From Psilocybe azurescens (Eukaryota > Basidiomycota > Agaricomycetes > Agaricales > Agrocybaceae), in contig JAJIRX010000779.1 of the NCBI GenBank assembly GCA_023853785.1, forward strand, positions 372,001 through 436,000: a DNA stretch of 64,000 nucleotides, in the 5' to 3' direction. A program made the translations under genes and the position numbers. The notes beneath the pieces are model-generated. The model worked only from the letters and a program-made list of their open reading frames with translations, was not told the DNA's origin and did not search any database. Below, piece by piece: positions 37,843 through 48,452 of this stretch; positions within the stretch are counted from its first letter, which is position 1, and each line of letters begins with the position of its first letter.

Positions 37843-39722
37843 GCCTAGGTGCAGCGGAAACAGGTTAACTTATTAGCCGTTTTCTTACATGCTTTCATGT
37901 CCTTTTCGAAGACATTAATCTTTTACTCAATGTATTATTTCGCACTTAGGATCCGTATTGCAAGTTGTCAGTCTTTGGACATACGTACATCACATGTGGT
38001 TTCCATATTCTGAAAACTTCTCTTCAAACCGCTAAATATATCTTGACCTTCTCTTGCAAAATGCGACCCCGAGGAACACCTTGGAGTGGACGTGCTCAAT
38101 GATCCTTATGAGCGTTCAATCTCCACTTCGTAGTCTGTGGTAGTCCGACGAACATTTCGATTCTCGCGATAAATGCGATTGTGGCTCTCTTGCCGTTACT
38201 AGACTGCCTTGATATGTCGCCGGCAGGGCATTCAGAAGCGCCTAAATGTTGGGGTTGATTCGGCTACTTCTTGCTTCGGAATATGTCGTCGGTCATCGTG
38301 ACGGATTCCGAGGCGGCCGCTGCGCTGTGAAAGACGGGAGAAGACAAGTGGTCAAGTCTGGATTGTTGTCTGGCTTACCTGATGCCGGTACCGTGTATCT
38401 TTTTTCGCATTCTGGTTTAGATAAGAGCTGCACTATCCTCTGTATGTAAGTTGTGATCATTTGACTTTTGATTGTGCAAACCGGATTGCTATACTGGGGA
38501 CGGGAGAAGCAGAATGAGAATTAAATAGGAGAGCAGTTGGTTTGCTAGACCCACAGCCTGAGACAGCCCTCGCTATCTTCTTAAACGTTTGTCCGCTTAA
38601 TCCTTTGGTTCTCTCATTCAACACTTTGCTTTTCAAATTCAGCATGACAGTCCAGTGGGAGAAGCGTACGCAATGCTCACACTTATGTATAGGTTCGCGA
38701 CCGATGTAAGTGGGTATTAGGCAATCCATCTTTGATTCATTTTCCAGAATGCCTCTGCGAAGCTCCTTGAATACCATGCCCTTCAAGTGCTGCACCCTGA
38801 AACCCCGGGCCTGTACCCTTGCACCTTTAGCTGTGGTCGACTTCCTTTTGTCCAAGATAATTGTCTTTAATTGGGCAGGCGGGATATGTATTTCTACTTG
38901 GAGTGCTTTATATCCTTCCTTCTTAGACTAGCAGTATCAATATTTATATCACCTTCCTCACCCTCACTTCGGACTCCAGCTTTCATTTAAAGTGGAAGTG
39001 AATGCAGAATACTTATATGTAATCAATCCGTCATATCACTGGTACTTAGTCGTATGTGTATTGATCAAATTCTTGTTAATGGTGCTCGGTATGGATGTGG
39101 ATATACCATAATAATTAAAAAGGCGCTAACTTACGCCCCCCCTCACAAATTGACAATGGTTGTTGACTGTCGGAGCTGCCGTCAACCAGTGTACAAAGCT
39201 TGTATGATTGGTAGCGCACGTGATTCCCGCGCCTGCCAAAGCGCATCAATCCGCCTCATCACTCGGAGTTTGTAATTCTGCTTACAGACAACCAGAACAA
39301 TGAACAGACAATGGTCCTGTTGACAATGCGAGTGCAATGCGAGTGCACAATCACGACTACAATGAAAGGGACTTTAGCTGATTACAATCCGTGGCTTTGT
39401 ATAAATATGAAGCCTGGTTCCGGTATCCATTTCCTCACCAGGTTCTCCTGAATAACTCAAGCCGCCAATCCCACCTTGCTTCGTTGGACAATTACTTTCT
39501 GCCGTCTCTTTTACGATATCTCAGGAGGTGTGTCTTATTTTCTTCTCTCTTTTTTCTTATACAGGCATTAATTATATTCTTTCTCTAGATCATTTTATCA
39601 TCGACTTTAAGACACTAAACTTATCTCGTCTATATTCACTATATTCAACGCTTTCATCGCCGGTCGATATTTTCCCCAAGTCCCTGCAATCTCACGAGCG
39701 CCTCTACATTTTAACGACCAAC
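37843..39722. other. Stretch of 1.9 kb without a supported gene
   Basis: Several short frames exist on both strands (for example 38246-38449 plus and 38457-38855 minus), but none shows a family motif or joins convincingly across introns. The right part includes the promoter and a pyrimidine-rich leader of the BTG-like gene. Confidence 0.5.
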
Positions 39723-40857
39723 ATGTCTTCCATTCAATCCCTCTCTGTGCCCCTCAGCATTGACCGCGCTATTTCTTTCCTCACCCGTCCATTGATCCTT
39801 ACACAAACGCCCTCTTTGGTCTCCGGCATCCAGACTGTCCTCAGAGCCACTCTTGGGGCTTGCTACAATCCACTGCTCCACTCTACACTCACCCTTAAAC
39901 TTTCTGCTAAGACCCTTCCCCCTCGTCCCATTTTGGCGGCGTGCTTCACCTCCGGCATGTACTGGGTCGAGTGGATGCAACTCTTGGGCGGACGCGAATT
40001 TGACCTTGTTATCGAGGCCCAATCTGTCAAGGTCGTATACCATGGAGCATACCCACAGACAGTTGTTGTCTGGTCAGAAGTCATTCCTGCACCTGCTAGG
40101 CCTACGCGCATCGCACATCTCCACTTCGACGAGCCTCAAGTACCCATCAGCAAGCTTGGACAACAATCGGTTATGCAAGCAGCCCTTCTCGCTACTGTTG
40201 ACTCTGCCGTTGCTCTTGCCAAGACCCGTACAGTCGCCCAGCAACTTCTCGAGTCTGAGCGCGAAGAACAGGAGGCCGACGAGATTCTCGCGATGATCTC
40301 CAAATGCGCCATCACGACGCCCACACCCACGAGCGAGAAGTTTACCATCGACCCTCCAAAGCTCATCATGCCCATCTCTACGACTTCATTCCCTTCTCCT
40401 CTTTCTTCTCCGGAACTCGCATCTTCTCCCTGACAGCTCCAGGCCGAGCTCTCGTTCGTCGACCTTTTCGACCTTCTCTTTCTCTTCCGACGACGACGAA
40501 AGCATCAGCTCTGCATCCTCTGCATCTTCCTTCGATTTCTTAGCTTCCACCAAGCCCTCATCTACTTTTGCGGCCTCCACTAAAACTTTCAACGAACACG
40601 CCCCTGCCTTCGTTCCTCGCCAGAAACGCGCTCCTCAGGTGTTTGTTAACAACAACAAGAAGGACGTCACTAAATATCTCTACCAGGGTGGAGTCAGCAC
40701 CGTCCTCACAGGCGGTGTTATGCTTGGTGCCGCCGCCGCCGCCCCAGCCAAAACTAATCAGGTACCCAAGTACCGTGCCCCAGTCGGTGGCAAGATATTC
40801 TCCCCGACTCAAAATGCCGCCTCCGCTAATACCTGGAGACGCGCTGCCCGCGTTTAA
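39723..40857 (+). CDS. BTG/Tob-like (anti-proliferative domain) protein
   Basis: A single-exon gene. The N-terminal 130 residues resemble the BTG/Tob domain: an opening helix (SIDRAISFLTRPL), then ACYNPLL, the PPRPILAACFTSG helix, and LGGREFDLVIEAQSVKVVYHG, which sits where animal proteins have the LP-x-E-x-T-LW-VDP block. In animals BTG/Tob proteins recruit the CCR4-NOT deadenylase; a fungal role is inference. The second half is low-complexity Ser/Thr/Pro with an acidic SSDDDES patch, then a more ordered end with NNNKKDVTKYLYQGGVSTVL. Continuity needs one C removed from CCC at 40428-40430; otherwise a stop falls at 40431-40433. Corrected length is 1134 nt, 377 residues. Confidence 0.62.
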
Positions 40858-41491
40858 ATCGCCCCGATATGTCTCGCAAACGATCAATACGATTCGCATA
40901 AAGCGAAATTCAAGACTCAAGCCAAGCCCTACGACAGCCCAATGATCTTCAGTTGTTTTTTCCCTACTTTTCCTGTGTATTTTTATTCTGTATAACTTCA
41001 CTCACCGTCTTTCGTATAATTTTTTCTTAGATCCCCCCAATTTGTAGCGCTACTATTTTGCTGTCGACACAGTCCCAGTTGCATTGATCCTTGTTATTGC
41101 TCTTTCCTCTGAACTTTTCTTCGAACTTCTATTGTTTGCTTTGGACATGGCCCTGCTCTATCGAACTTGCTTTCGTGTCTTCTTGCTCCTTGTACTATCT
41201 CCGGACTTCGCGTCCTCCCGCTCCTTCTCTTTTGTTATTTTGTATCTCCCTGCCAGGTGTTCTACCTGTTGTAATGTTCTCAATAATTTGATTCTTTTGC
41301 TTTGACGATATTGCATGTTACTCCATAAAGACGAATTTCTCTTTTATATATACCAAACATCGTCCATTTATAGCTGAGCCTGTGCTAGCCCTGTCTTGCA
41401 TGGTGACCAACTACAACCGCCGAGTTTTGACAAAGTCATCCACCAGCGTTGGTCCATATCCCTGTTATAGCGCTCAGACATCTTTCGGTCG
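40858..41491. other. Intergenic stretch, 0.6 kb
   Basis: No supported gene; probably the 3' UTR of the BTG-like gene and flank of an F-box-like relic. T-rich and CT-rich sequence at 41080-41300. Confidence 0.5.
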
Positions 41492-42606
41492 ATGCTTTCA
41501 CTAGATGACGTACTGCCAGCATCTCATATTCCTCTTCCGCCCGAAGTTGTTGATCTGGTCGTCGAAAACTTGGCCCTAACCACAGATAAAGACACCATTC
41601 TTGCGCTCTTGTTCTCCAGATCTTTCCCCTTTTCTGCCCGCAGAAGCCTACTCCCCACCATCGTAATCAACGTATATGAGGAGGAAGACGGCAGATCGCG
41701 GCGCACTTAACTATACACATCACTTGGACAGAGCTATTGCCCATCGCATTGATCTTCTTGCGGATTTTCTAGCCAATGACGGATCTGATCTGGATTTTCT
41801 TATGCAAATCAAAATCTATCCGCTTTGTCATTTTTGTGGAATCACCCCTGCACACGGTCATCGAAATCATGACTGTGCCCGTGCTTTAAATCTGAACACA
41901 CTTTCTGTGGGTTCTCAGAACCTGCCGAAAATCAAAAGGTACTCTTAGAGAGACCTTCCACTCTGCTGCAAATGCCATCCTCGACATGCGCCGCAAGTTG
42001 CCCGTGTCGCAGCTTCCTTTTTTAATCCGTTATCATGCGATACCTTTCAAATCAAGGGTGTTGTTTTGGTGTCCTACGAAAATCACGAACTGACAGCAAA
42101 TTCTATCAACTGTGAAAATCGATAACGACCAGACAAGCCTATTAAGTCTAGTGGACCGTGTCTCGACATCTCTTGTCTTTCTTGATTGGTACGTGCTACA
42201 TAATCGATATTGTTCGTGTCTTTGTTGCTCATTTCTTTCCACTATAGTGCTGTCATCAACCGCATCAACGTCGTTGAAGACTTTCTAGCAAAATTTAATC
42301 TGGGGAATTTGCCCCAGCTTCGCAAAGCGACATTTCGCGCAGTATCGTCAACTCTTGGCTTGATGAGAATGATCTCGGCTTTCATGAATTTTCTGATTCG
42401 GGGGCCTTTGCAAGCTCGCGAACTAGAGGAAATTTAACTTATCATTAAATTATCCCCGTCTGCTTTTGAAGTGGTAGATCTTTCGTCACAATACAGAGCA
42501 ATAGATCTTCGATTCGACCAACTACACCATAAATATCCAAGTCTCCGGAAGTTTACCTATATCTTTAGCTTTGCTTATCACCGAACAATATTGAGCTTAA
42601 TAGTTT
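41492..42606 (+). pseudogene. F-box-like gene, broken
   Basis: The start looks like an F-box-like module of agaricomycete type (IPLPPEVVDLVVENLAL). The frame then shifts between the segment ending GRSRRT and the next recognisable piece (YTHHLDRAIAHRIDLLADFLA). A later piece (PQLRKATFRAVSSTLGLM) runs into an in-frame TAA at 42435-42437. The LRR-like tail VVDLSSQYRAIDLRFDQL...KYPSLRKFTYIFSF continues after it to a stop near 42606. The breaks are not confined to homopolymers, so I read this as decay, although unrecognised introns could explain some of it. The tail segment is the left edge of the tandem duplication. Confidence 0.5.
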
Positions 42607-43199
42607 GAAGGCAGACGTCCTAGGACGGCATCACGAAGAGTACTACTGTTCATGGCGACCATTAGATTGTCCACACGTAGATTATCATCGCCTTTGCTAC
42701 CCAATTTTTGGATACAAGTCGATATATGCTTATCCCTAAGCATGTTTTTTCGCTCTCACTCGTGTACTGGCTGGAGAGACTACCTGAGATTCTGGGAGCC
42801 ATAGATACATAGTTAGGACAGACTAAGCAACTCGGTTATAGCTCGCATGAGTAGATATTGTTTGGAGAACTCGGTCAATACAAACGTCGTTCTATAAGGC
42901 TCTAAATTCTGCTTCGGTTAACGGAGCAATGTTGGGCATTAGTTGCTAAAAAGAAAATATTAGCAGAATATCAGCTAAGGTCTAGGGATGGCGAGAATGT
43001 GCACGCCCAACAGTATAGTTCAATAATAAAGCAAAATACTAAGGATACATCAATATAAAAATACATGTTGTCAGTGTTTTAAAGTACTGTTAGTCAATCC
43101 ACAGACTATAAGTTGGCACTAAGGCCCGAATGTAACCCTCACAGATGTCTCTATCTTCGCCACAGTCCTCGTCACTAAACAAAAGGATGTAATGATATG
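42607..43199. other. Non-coding part of copy A
   Basis: No supported gene; 3' flank of the WW-domain gene, conserved in copy B at about 47876-48452. Confidence 0.5.
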
Positions 43200-46100
43200 C
43201 TATACAGCATTCCCTTCTTCGGTGTTGCGTCGACTCATCGCGGGACTAAGCGTTTCAATCACGTAGGATAGGTTGGAGGAGGATTTACGCAATGAATCGT
43301 TGTCTTCGGCCTCCGAGTGTGCGGTCCGGAAGTTGTTTTCTGTGCTGTCGCACAGGGCTACAGAGCCCGCCTCTTCTTTATCCCAGTTGGTCTGTATACA
43401 CCAGGAAATGAGGATGATCGAGGATGCAACGCAGAATCCAACGATGGTCCTCGTAGGAGTGTCAGAATGTATGAAGCAGATAAGCGCCACTGCGAGAAAG
43501 AATGAGACCATTCTAATATAAGGCTCAGTATAGGGTTCGCATCTCTGAACTGTAAAGACTCACCCCCATATAAGGAAAGCATACGGCAAGCTGTACAATA
43601 TGGCAAGAATTTCCAGACCTCCAAATCGTGATTTAGAGCGACTCTCCATGTACTGTTGCTGTCATAGTGTCAGCTAGGTTAATCGTATAGTTAGAAGAAC
43701 GAGAAGCACTTACAACTTCATTAATGTTATCGATATTATCCCGGCCTTTGGTCTTATTTTGCCGGCTTAAATGAAGTCCAAGAACAATGCTCCCGATGCT
43801 GGCAAACATTGATACATAACTACATATTTGGGCAGCCGACCGTTGTGGACTTTCGTTGTTATCAACGCTCTGAATAGCCAGAAATGCGACATTGGCATTT
43901 AACATAACCGTTGCCTAAAGAGATCAATTAAGGGCGGTAAAATAAGGAAATGCGCTTAATACTCACGAACAAGACGAAGTGATCCCACTCGTCGTTCATC
44001 TTCTTCATCGACTCCCTGAACACGGATTTATGCATGATGCGATCCACCCACATATCTTGCAGATTCCTCAAATGGAAGTCTGGCGCAAAGAATAAGATTG
44101 GAGAGAGACTGCTAACCAGCCATGTGCGTTGATGGACACTGTCACCGTAGACCGAAACATTGCGCTCCACACGAGCATGTGGCTCTCCGTGGAAATGAAG
44201 ATACTTCGACCGGGCTATGAATAGGACCAGTTAACGTAAATTCTGACCAATATTGAATGCAAAACTTACCGAAGATAAACTTTTGCCGCGCTGCAAAAAT
44301 AAGCTTGAGTGTCGTGCATACATATCATCGGCGTTATCGGTCTCTCTAAACTTACCTAGAAGACTCTGAGCACCAAAAGTAGCCGGCATACCAATATTTT
44401 CTGCATAATTCATTGGTCCCATAAGAAAAAATTATTCACAATCGGACATTGCAAAATGTAAATAACTCACTGTCCATGTCTGTTGTTAGATTTAATATCT
44501 CACGTAAATCTTGGATAGAGTAGGGTGCCGTTGAAGTCGGTGAAGTCATAGTGTCTATTTATCGTTAGAACGACAGTAACATAACCCTAGAACTTAGGAG
44601 TCTGCTCAACGTACCTCCAATAAAATGAAGAATGTCGTCTCTAAGATCGGCAATTGAGTCCCTTGTCAACGGCCTCGAGCTAGGGTAAAGTTGAACGTGA
44701 AACCTGATATTGCCCACTTTAAGGAACGGCCAAAATAATTCTCCTAAGCGAACTACTCGTACCAGTACTGGGCTTCAATTTCGTGCCCTATATTGAATAC
44801 GTATATTATCAAGGTGTCGCGCGAACTCGAAGACAAATGCTCACGTAAATGATCGAGTGATGTGGGTCCATAAACCTCTTTATTCACTTCCAATGCTATC
44901 GCGTCATAAATATCCAGAAAGAAGACAGAACACCTTGTGTGATCAACATAGTAGTAGCTACTAGGTTCAAAATCTTGATTTTGATTTCCACAAGATGCAT
45001 GTATGACTAGGTCTTTATAGTGGGAATTGATATGTTCGATCCCGCAAGACGACCAGTGTTTCTCAAGAGTTTCTATGTCTTTCATTACTTGATTGTAAAC
45101 TCGCTCGTCGTCGAGATTGGAGTCCGAGTAAACTCTCTAAACTGAATGTATAAAATCATATTTCTTTTAGACACGTTAAGGTTCGTACCTTTTCAGGGTG
45201 ATAAAAGTATCTTCCTCCTTCTGGATGGGTATATTTCACCCACCCTTCTGGTGACTGGCTAACGGAAAGCAATCAGAATGAAATCATCTCAAACCAAGAA
45301 GACAAGCCAACTTCTGAAAGGAGACCTGGAGGGGTTGAATTCTGAAAAATTTGTGCTCTTTTAATCTGTAAAACGATTGAGCAATTTGAAGAGCAAGAAA
45401 GTGGTTTTAACCTCGTACATAGTAGGTCTGCCTTTGTAGCGCATATCGGAAATCAATTCTGGCATCACTGGTACAATGCGATTATTCCCCAGGCAGGTGA
45501 ACGACGACCGATCAATTTGTATCGTTGATGGAGCGATAAGAACACGTTCGATGCCATTGTCTAACGATATATCAATTCCGGAGTTGTTGGCGTTCGTGTA
45601 GGAAATGTCGACCGGTGTTATCGCCTCATTGTCAGAGAGAGATAAAGAAGATCGCGAAGAAGTGATTCCAGGACGTTCGACATTCAGCGTAGAGGAATCT
45701 GATCTTAAATATCTTCCATTTGTTGGAGATATTACCGAACCATCAATCACACGTAACTCGATTGGTGATGACGGACGAGTCGGTGTATCTCTAGGGTGAA
45801 GATATGATGAGTGCAATGAGGCTAAGGGTACATCGCCATGTGGTGGAGGGGGTATCGTCGGAGAGCCTGGATTCTGGACAGTGATGGTAATGTCCAAGTC
45901 TTCTTCAACGCCAGAATTGGCACTGGAAACAAAGGATCTTGCCCGTTGTGAGCCGGCATCGAGATTTGATCGAGAAGCATTCCGGCTCATCGAAATGTTC
46001 AGAGAGTGCGCTGAGCGCGACGCTTCCAGGTTCATAGAGGTACGCGATGTGTTATGGATTCCGTTTCCGGAGAGAGGATAAACCGAGGGCATTATATCAT

Positions 46101-46422
46101 CGTTGAGAGTGATGGTCTCGCCATGGACGACGGTGTAGGAGAGCTCTGGGTCGAGATCGAGCGGCTCTTTTGTATACCTTTTGTCGTCCGATTTGCTGAT
46201 CAGCCTCTCCGGAGGTTGTGTCGAGCTTTTAGGTGGAAATGCAGGAGTAGATGGAGTCCTTGGAGTCGATGTGAGCCAAAGGGACTTGTACGAAGAGGTG
46301 TAGAGTGCCAAACGCTGTAAAAATCGTTTTAGCGCCTGTACAACGGAGCTACTCCTAATGGATTTGAGCAGATATCGATATAATAACTGGATAAGGCCTG
46401 TGAGCTTGATTGGAGCAGCCAT
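43200..46422 (-). CDS. WW-domain membrane protein, copy A
   Basis: A large agaricomycete family with an N-terminal low-complexity region, one WW domain and C-terminal membrane segments; function unknown. The first exon is 45419-46422 (AAPIKLTGLIQLLYRYLLK then Ser/Thr/Pro-rich), followed by an intron 45366-45418 and an exon at 45326-45365. The WW core reads PEGWVKYTHPEGGRYFYHP near 45190-45253. Further recognisable parts are DERVYNQVMKDIETLEKHW, VGNIRFHVQLYPSSRPL, TMTSPTSTAPYSIQDLRE, ILFFAPDFHLRNLQDMWVD and the membrane region ending FLAVALICFIHSDTPT. The 45326-45365 exon has one C more than copy B (CCTCCAG against CCTCAG). The frame is kept if the acceptor CCAG at 45255 is used instead of TTAG at 45259. 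Inner exons were located but not all were phased. Confidence 0.8.
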
Positions 46423-46874
46423 TTGGTGGCAGCGCAGAGCTCTATAATTTGAGGGCGTCCTTAGGATGGGGGAAAGGGATAGACGATGTCAGTTGGAATC
46501 CTATTAACATCGTGTCTTTATTAACTTACCGGATCGCACTTTTACTGTGTGAGAGTTTCAGTGCGGCAGAGTGAATGGCACTGCAATTTATGCCATGGCC
46601 GTGTTCCCCGCTTCATGTTGGTGTATCTTTTCAGAAGTTATGGGCTCGTGACGCAGAGAGAAACATCAGAAGACTACTGCTCTGGAGATCTGTTGAACAT
46701 AGTCGAGTGTGTTGCCCATTCATTTACATGAGTCAAACATAAGTCAAGGTTCAAAGGTTCAAGTTATACCAACAGAGTGGTGGTCCAGCTGAAGAATCCG
46801 GTCGGTGCCCAACATCGTCGTGGGGAGAACTCGGAGATATGAGTTATTCTAGGAGAGTTTGTTCATGTGGTAAT
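46423..46874. promoter_or_regulatory. Promoter region of WW gene copy A
   Basis: Upstream flank of the WW-domain gene up to the end of duplication copy A. The same segment precedes copy B (51679-52130), so both genes probably keep the same promoter. Confidence 0.45.
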
Positions 46875-47698
46875 TTGCACCTGGGTCTGGGTCCAGGTGA
46901 GCACCTATTCCTGCCCCACCCTGAGGCCCAATACACAAAAATTGACCATTACAATTCATATATCTCCCTCAAATCCTATCCAATTTGCATGATTTTAGAC
47001 TTGTTTAAATCACATTTATAGTCTGGTTCTCTCCCAGCTGCTCACTCACACTTTATACTGATGTGTGCACTAATGCTTGTCAATACATTGCAAAATTAAA
47101 GCTTTCCCAGTTTCCTGTAGACACTCTGGGGCCACAGAATGTGTGCCGGACAGCCTGCAAAATGCCTGGATATGGGCCATTGAGTGGATTTACTGTACCA
47201 TATCATACGGTACAGTGTAGGCTTCCATTTATGGAAGGGATACATCCACTGGTTCAAAGGAATTAGTGAACTCATATGATATGCTACAATGTAACTGTAC
47301 TTTGTATCATATCATGTATTACAGTGTAACACCAGTATGTGTCACTGGATGCTCTGGACTTACCCAGTTCTCCTTTGCTTTCAGAGGCTTTCCTGAAAGT
47401 TTTCAGATCACCAGAATTGGGCTGAGACTTGCCCAATTTATATGCACTCCGGGTCCCATCAGGACCAGCATGATCGGCACACATCCTTTCGCGTTATCGA
47501 CACGTCCGAACCACGTGCACAATCGCACCGATCACACCTTCGATCCGAAATGAAGGAGCCTGGGCAAGCCCAAGGCACCCCAAGCAATCTGTACCCATAG
47601 ATTTCTTGACTCTCCTTTGGACAAGCCACTTATAAATATCTAAGTGTTTAGCCGAGGAAATTTGCCTCTCTCTATTTAACCGAGAAGCTCAGTTATCT
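46875..47698. other. Unique spacer between duplication copies; possible LTR remnant
   Basis: This 0.8-kb stretch is absent from both duplicated copies. It has a TATA-like ACTTATAAATAT at about 47628 and a CT-rich segment ending TTAACCGAGAAGCTCAG just before copy B, features seen in long terminal repeats. I found no clear terminal TG/CA pair with a target duplication, so a solo LTR is only a suggestion. No gene supported. Confidence 0.35.
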
Positions 47699-47707
47699 TG
47701 TCATTGA

Positions 47708-47868
47708 ATTATCCCTGTCTGTCGTGGAAGCGGTAGATCTTTCTTCACAATACAGCGCAATAGATCTTCGGTTCGACCAACTACACCATAAATATTCAAG
47801 TCTCCGAAAGTTTACCTATATCTTTAGCTTTGCTTATCACAGAACAATATTGAGCTTATTGGCTTAAT
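47708..47868 (+). pseudogene. Duplicated tail fragment of an F-box-like gene
   Basis: Only the C-terminal LRR-like part was carried along in copy B (AVDLSSQYSAIDLRFDQL...FTYIFSF), ending in TAA. No F-box or start lies upstream in the spacer, so it cannot make the full protein. Confidence 0.6.
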
Positions 47869-48452
47869 GGTTCGAAAGCAGATGTCCTAGGATGGCATCA
47901 CAAAGAGTAGTTCATTAAGGTCATTAGATTGTCCACACGTACATTATCATCGCCTTTGCTACCCGATTTTTGGATACAAGTTGATATATGCTTATCCCTA
48001 GGCATGTTTTTCCGCTCTCACACTCGCACTGGCTGAAGAGACTACCTGAGATTCTGGGAGCCATAGATATATAGTTAGAACAGATTAAGTAACTCAATAT
48101 TAGCTCGCATGATTAGATATTATTCGGAGAACTCGGTCAATACAAACGTCGTTCTATAAGGCTCTAAACTCTGCTTCGGTTAACGGAGCAATGTTGGGCA
48201 TCAGAAAGAAAATATTAGTAGAATATCAGCTAGGGCCTAGGGATGGAGAGAAGGTGCAGGCCTAGCAGTATAGTTGAATAATGAAGTAAAATACTAAGGA
48301 TACATCAATATAAAAATACATATTGCCAGAGTTGTAAAGTACTGTTAATCAATCCACAGACTACAAGTTGGCACTAAGGCCCGGATGTAACCCTCACAGA
48401 TGTCTCTATCTTCGCCAGTCTTCGTCACTAAACAAAAGGATGTGATGATGTG
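47869..48452. other. Non-coding part of copy B
   Basis: No supported gene; counterpart of 42607-43199. Confidence 0.5.

Larger units (their letters stand above)
42440..46874. repeat. Tandem segmental duplication, copy A
   Basis: About 4.4 kb that recurs at 47699-52130, with a period of about 5.26 kb. It starts around TCATTAAATTATCCC (42442) and ends near GTTCATGTGGTAATTT (46872). The copies are alike by eye over nearly the whole length, with scattered substitutions and small indels. Each copy holds the tail of an F-box-like gene, 0.6 kb of non-coding DNA and one WW-domain membrane protein gene. Confidence 0.93.

Noticed and set aside
38457..38855. 132-codon minus-strand frame
   Set aside because: Basic, low-information sequence without family motifs and no convincing partner exons.
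39528..39722. Upstream extension of the BTG-like frame
   Set aside because: The extra 65 codons are hydrophobic and translated from a T/C-rich leader; the ATG at 39723 gives the expected domain start.
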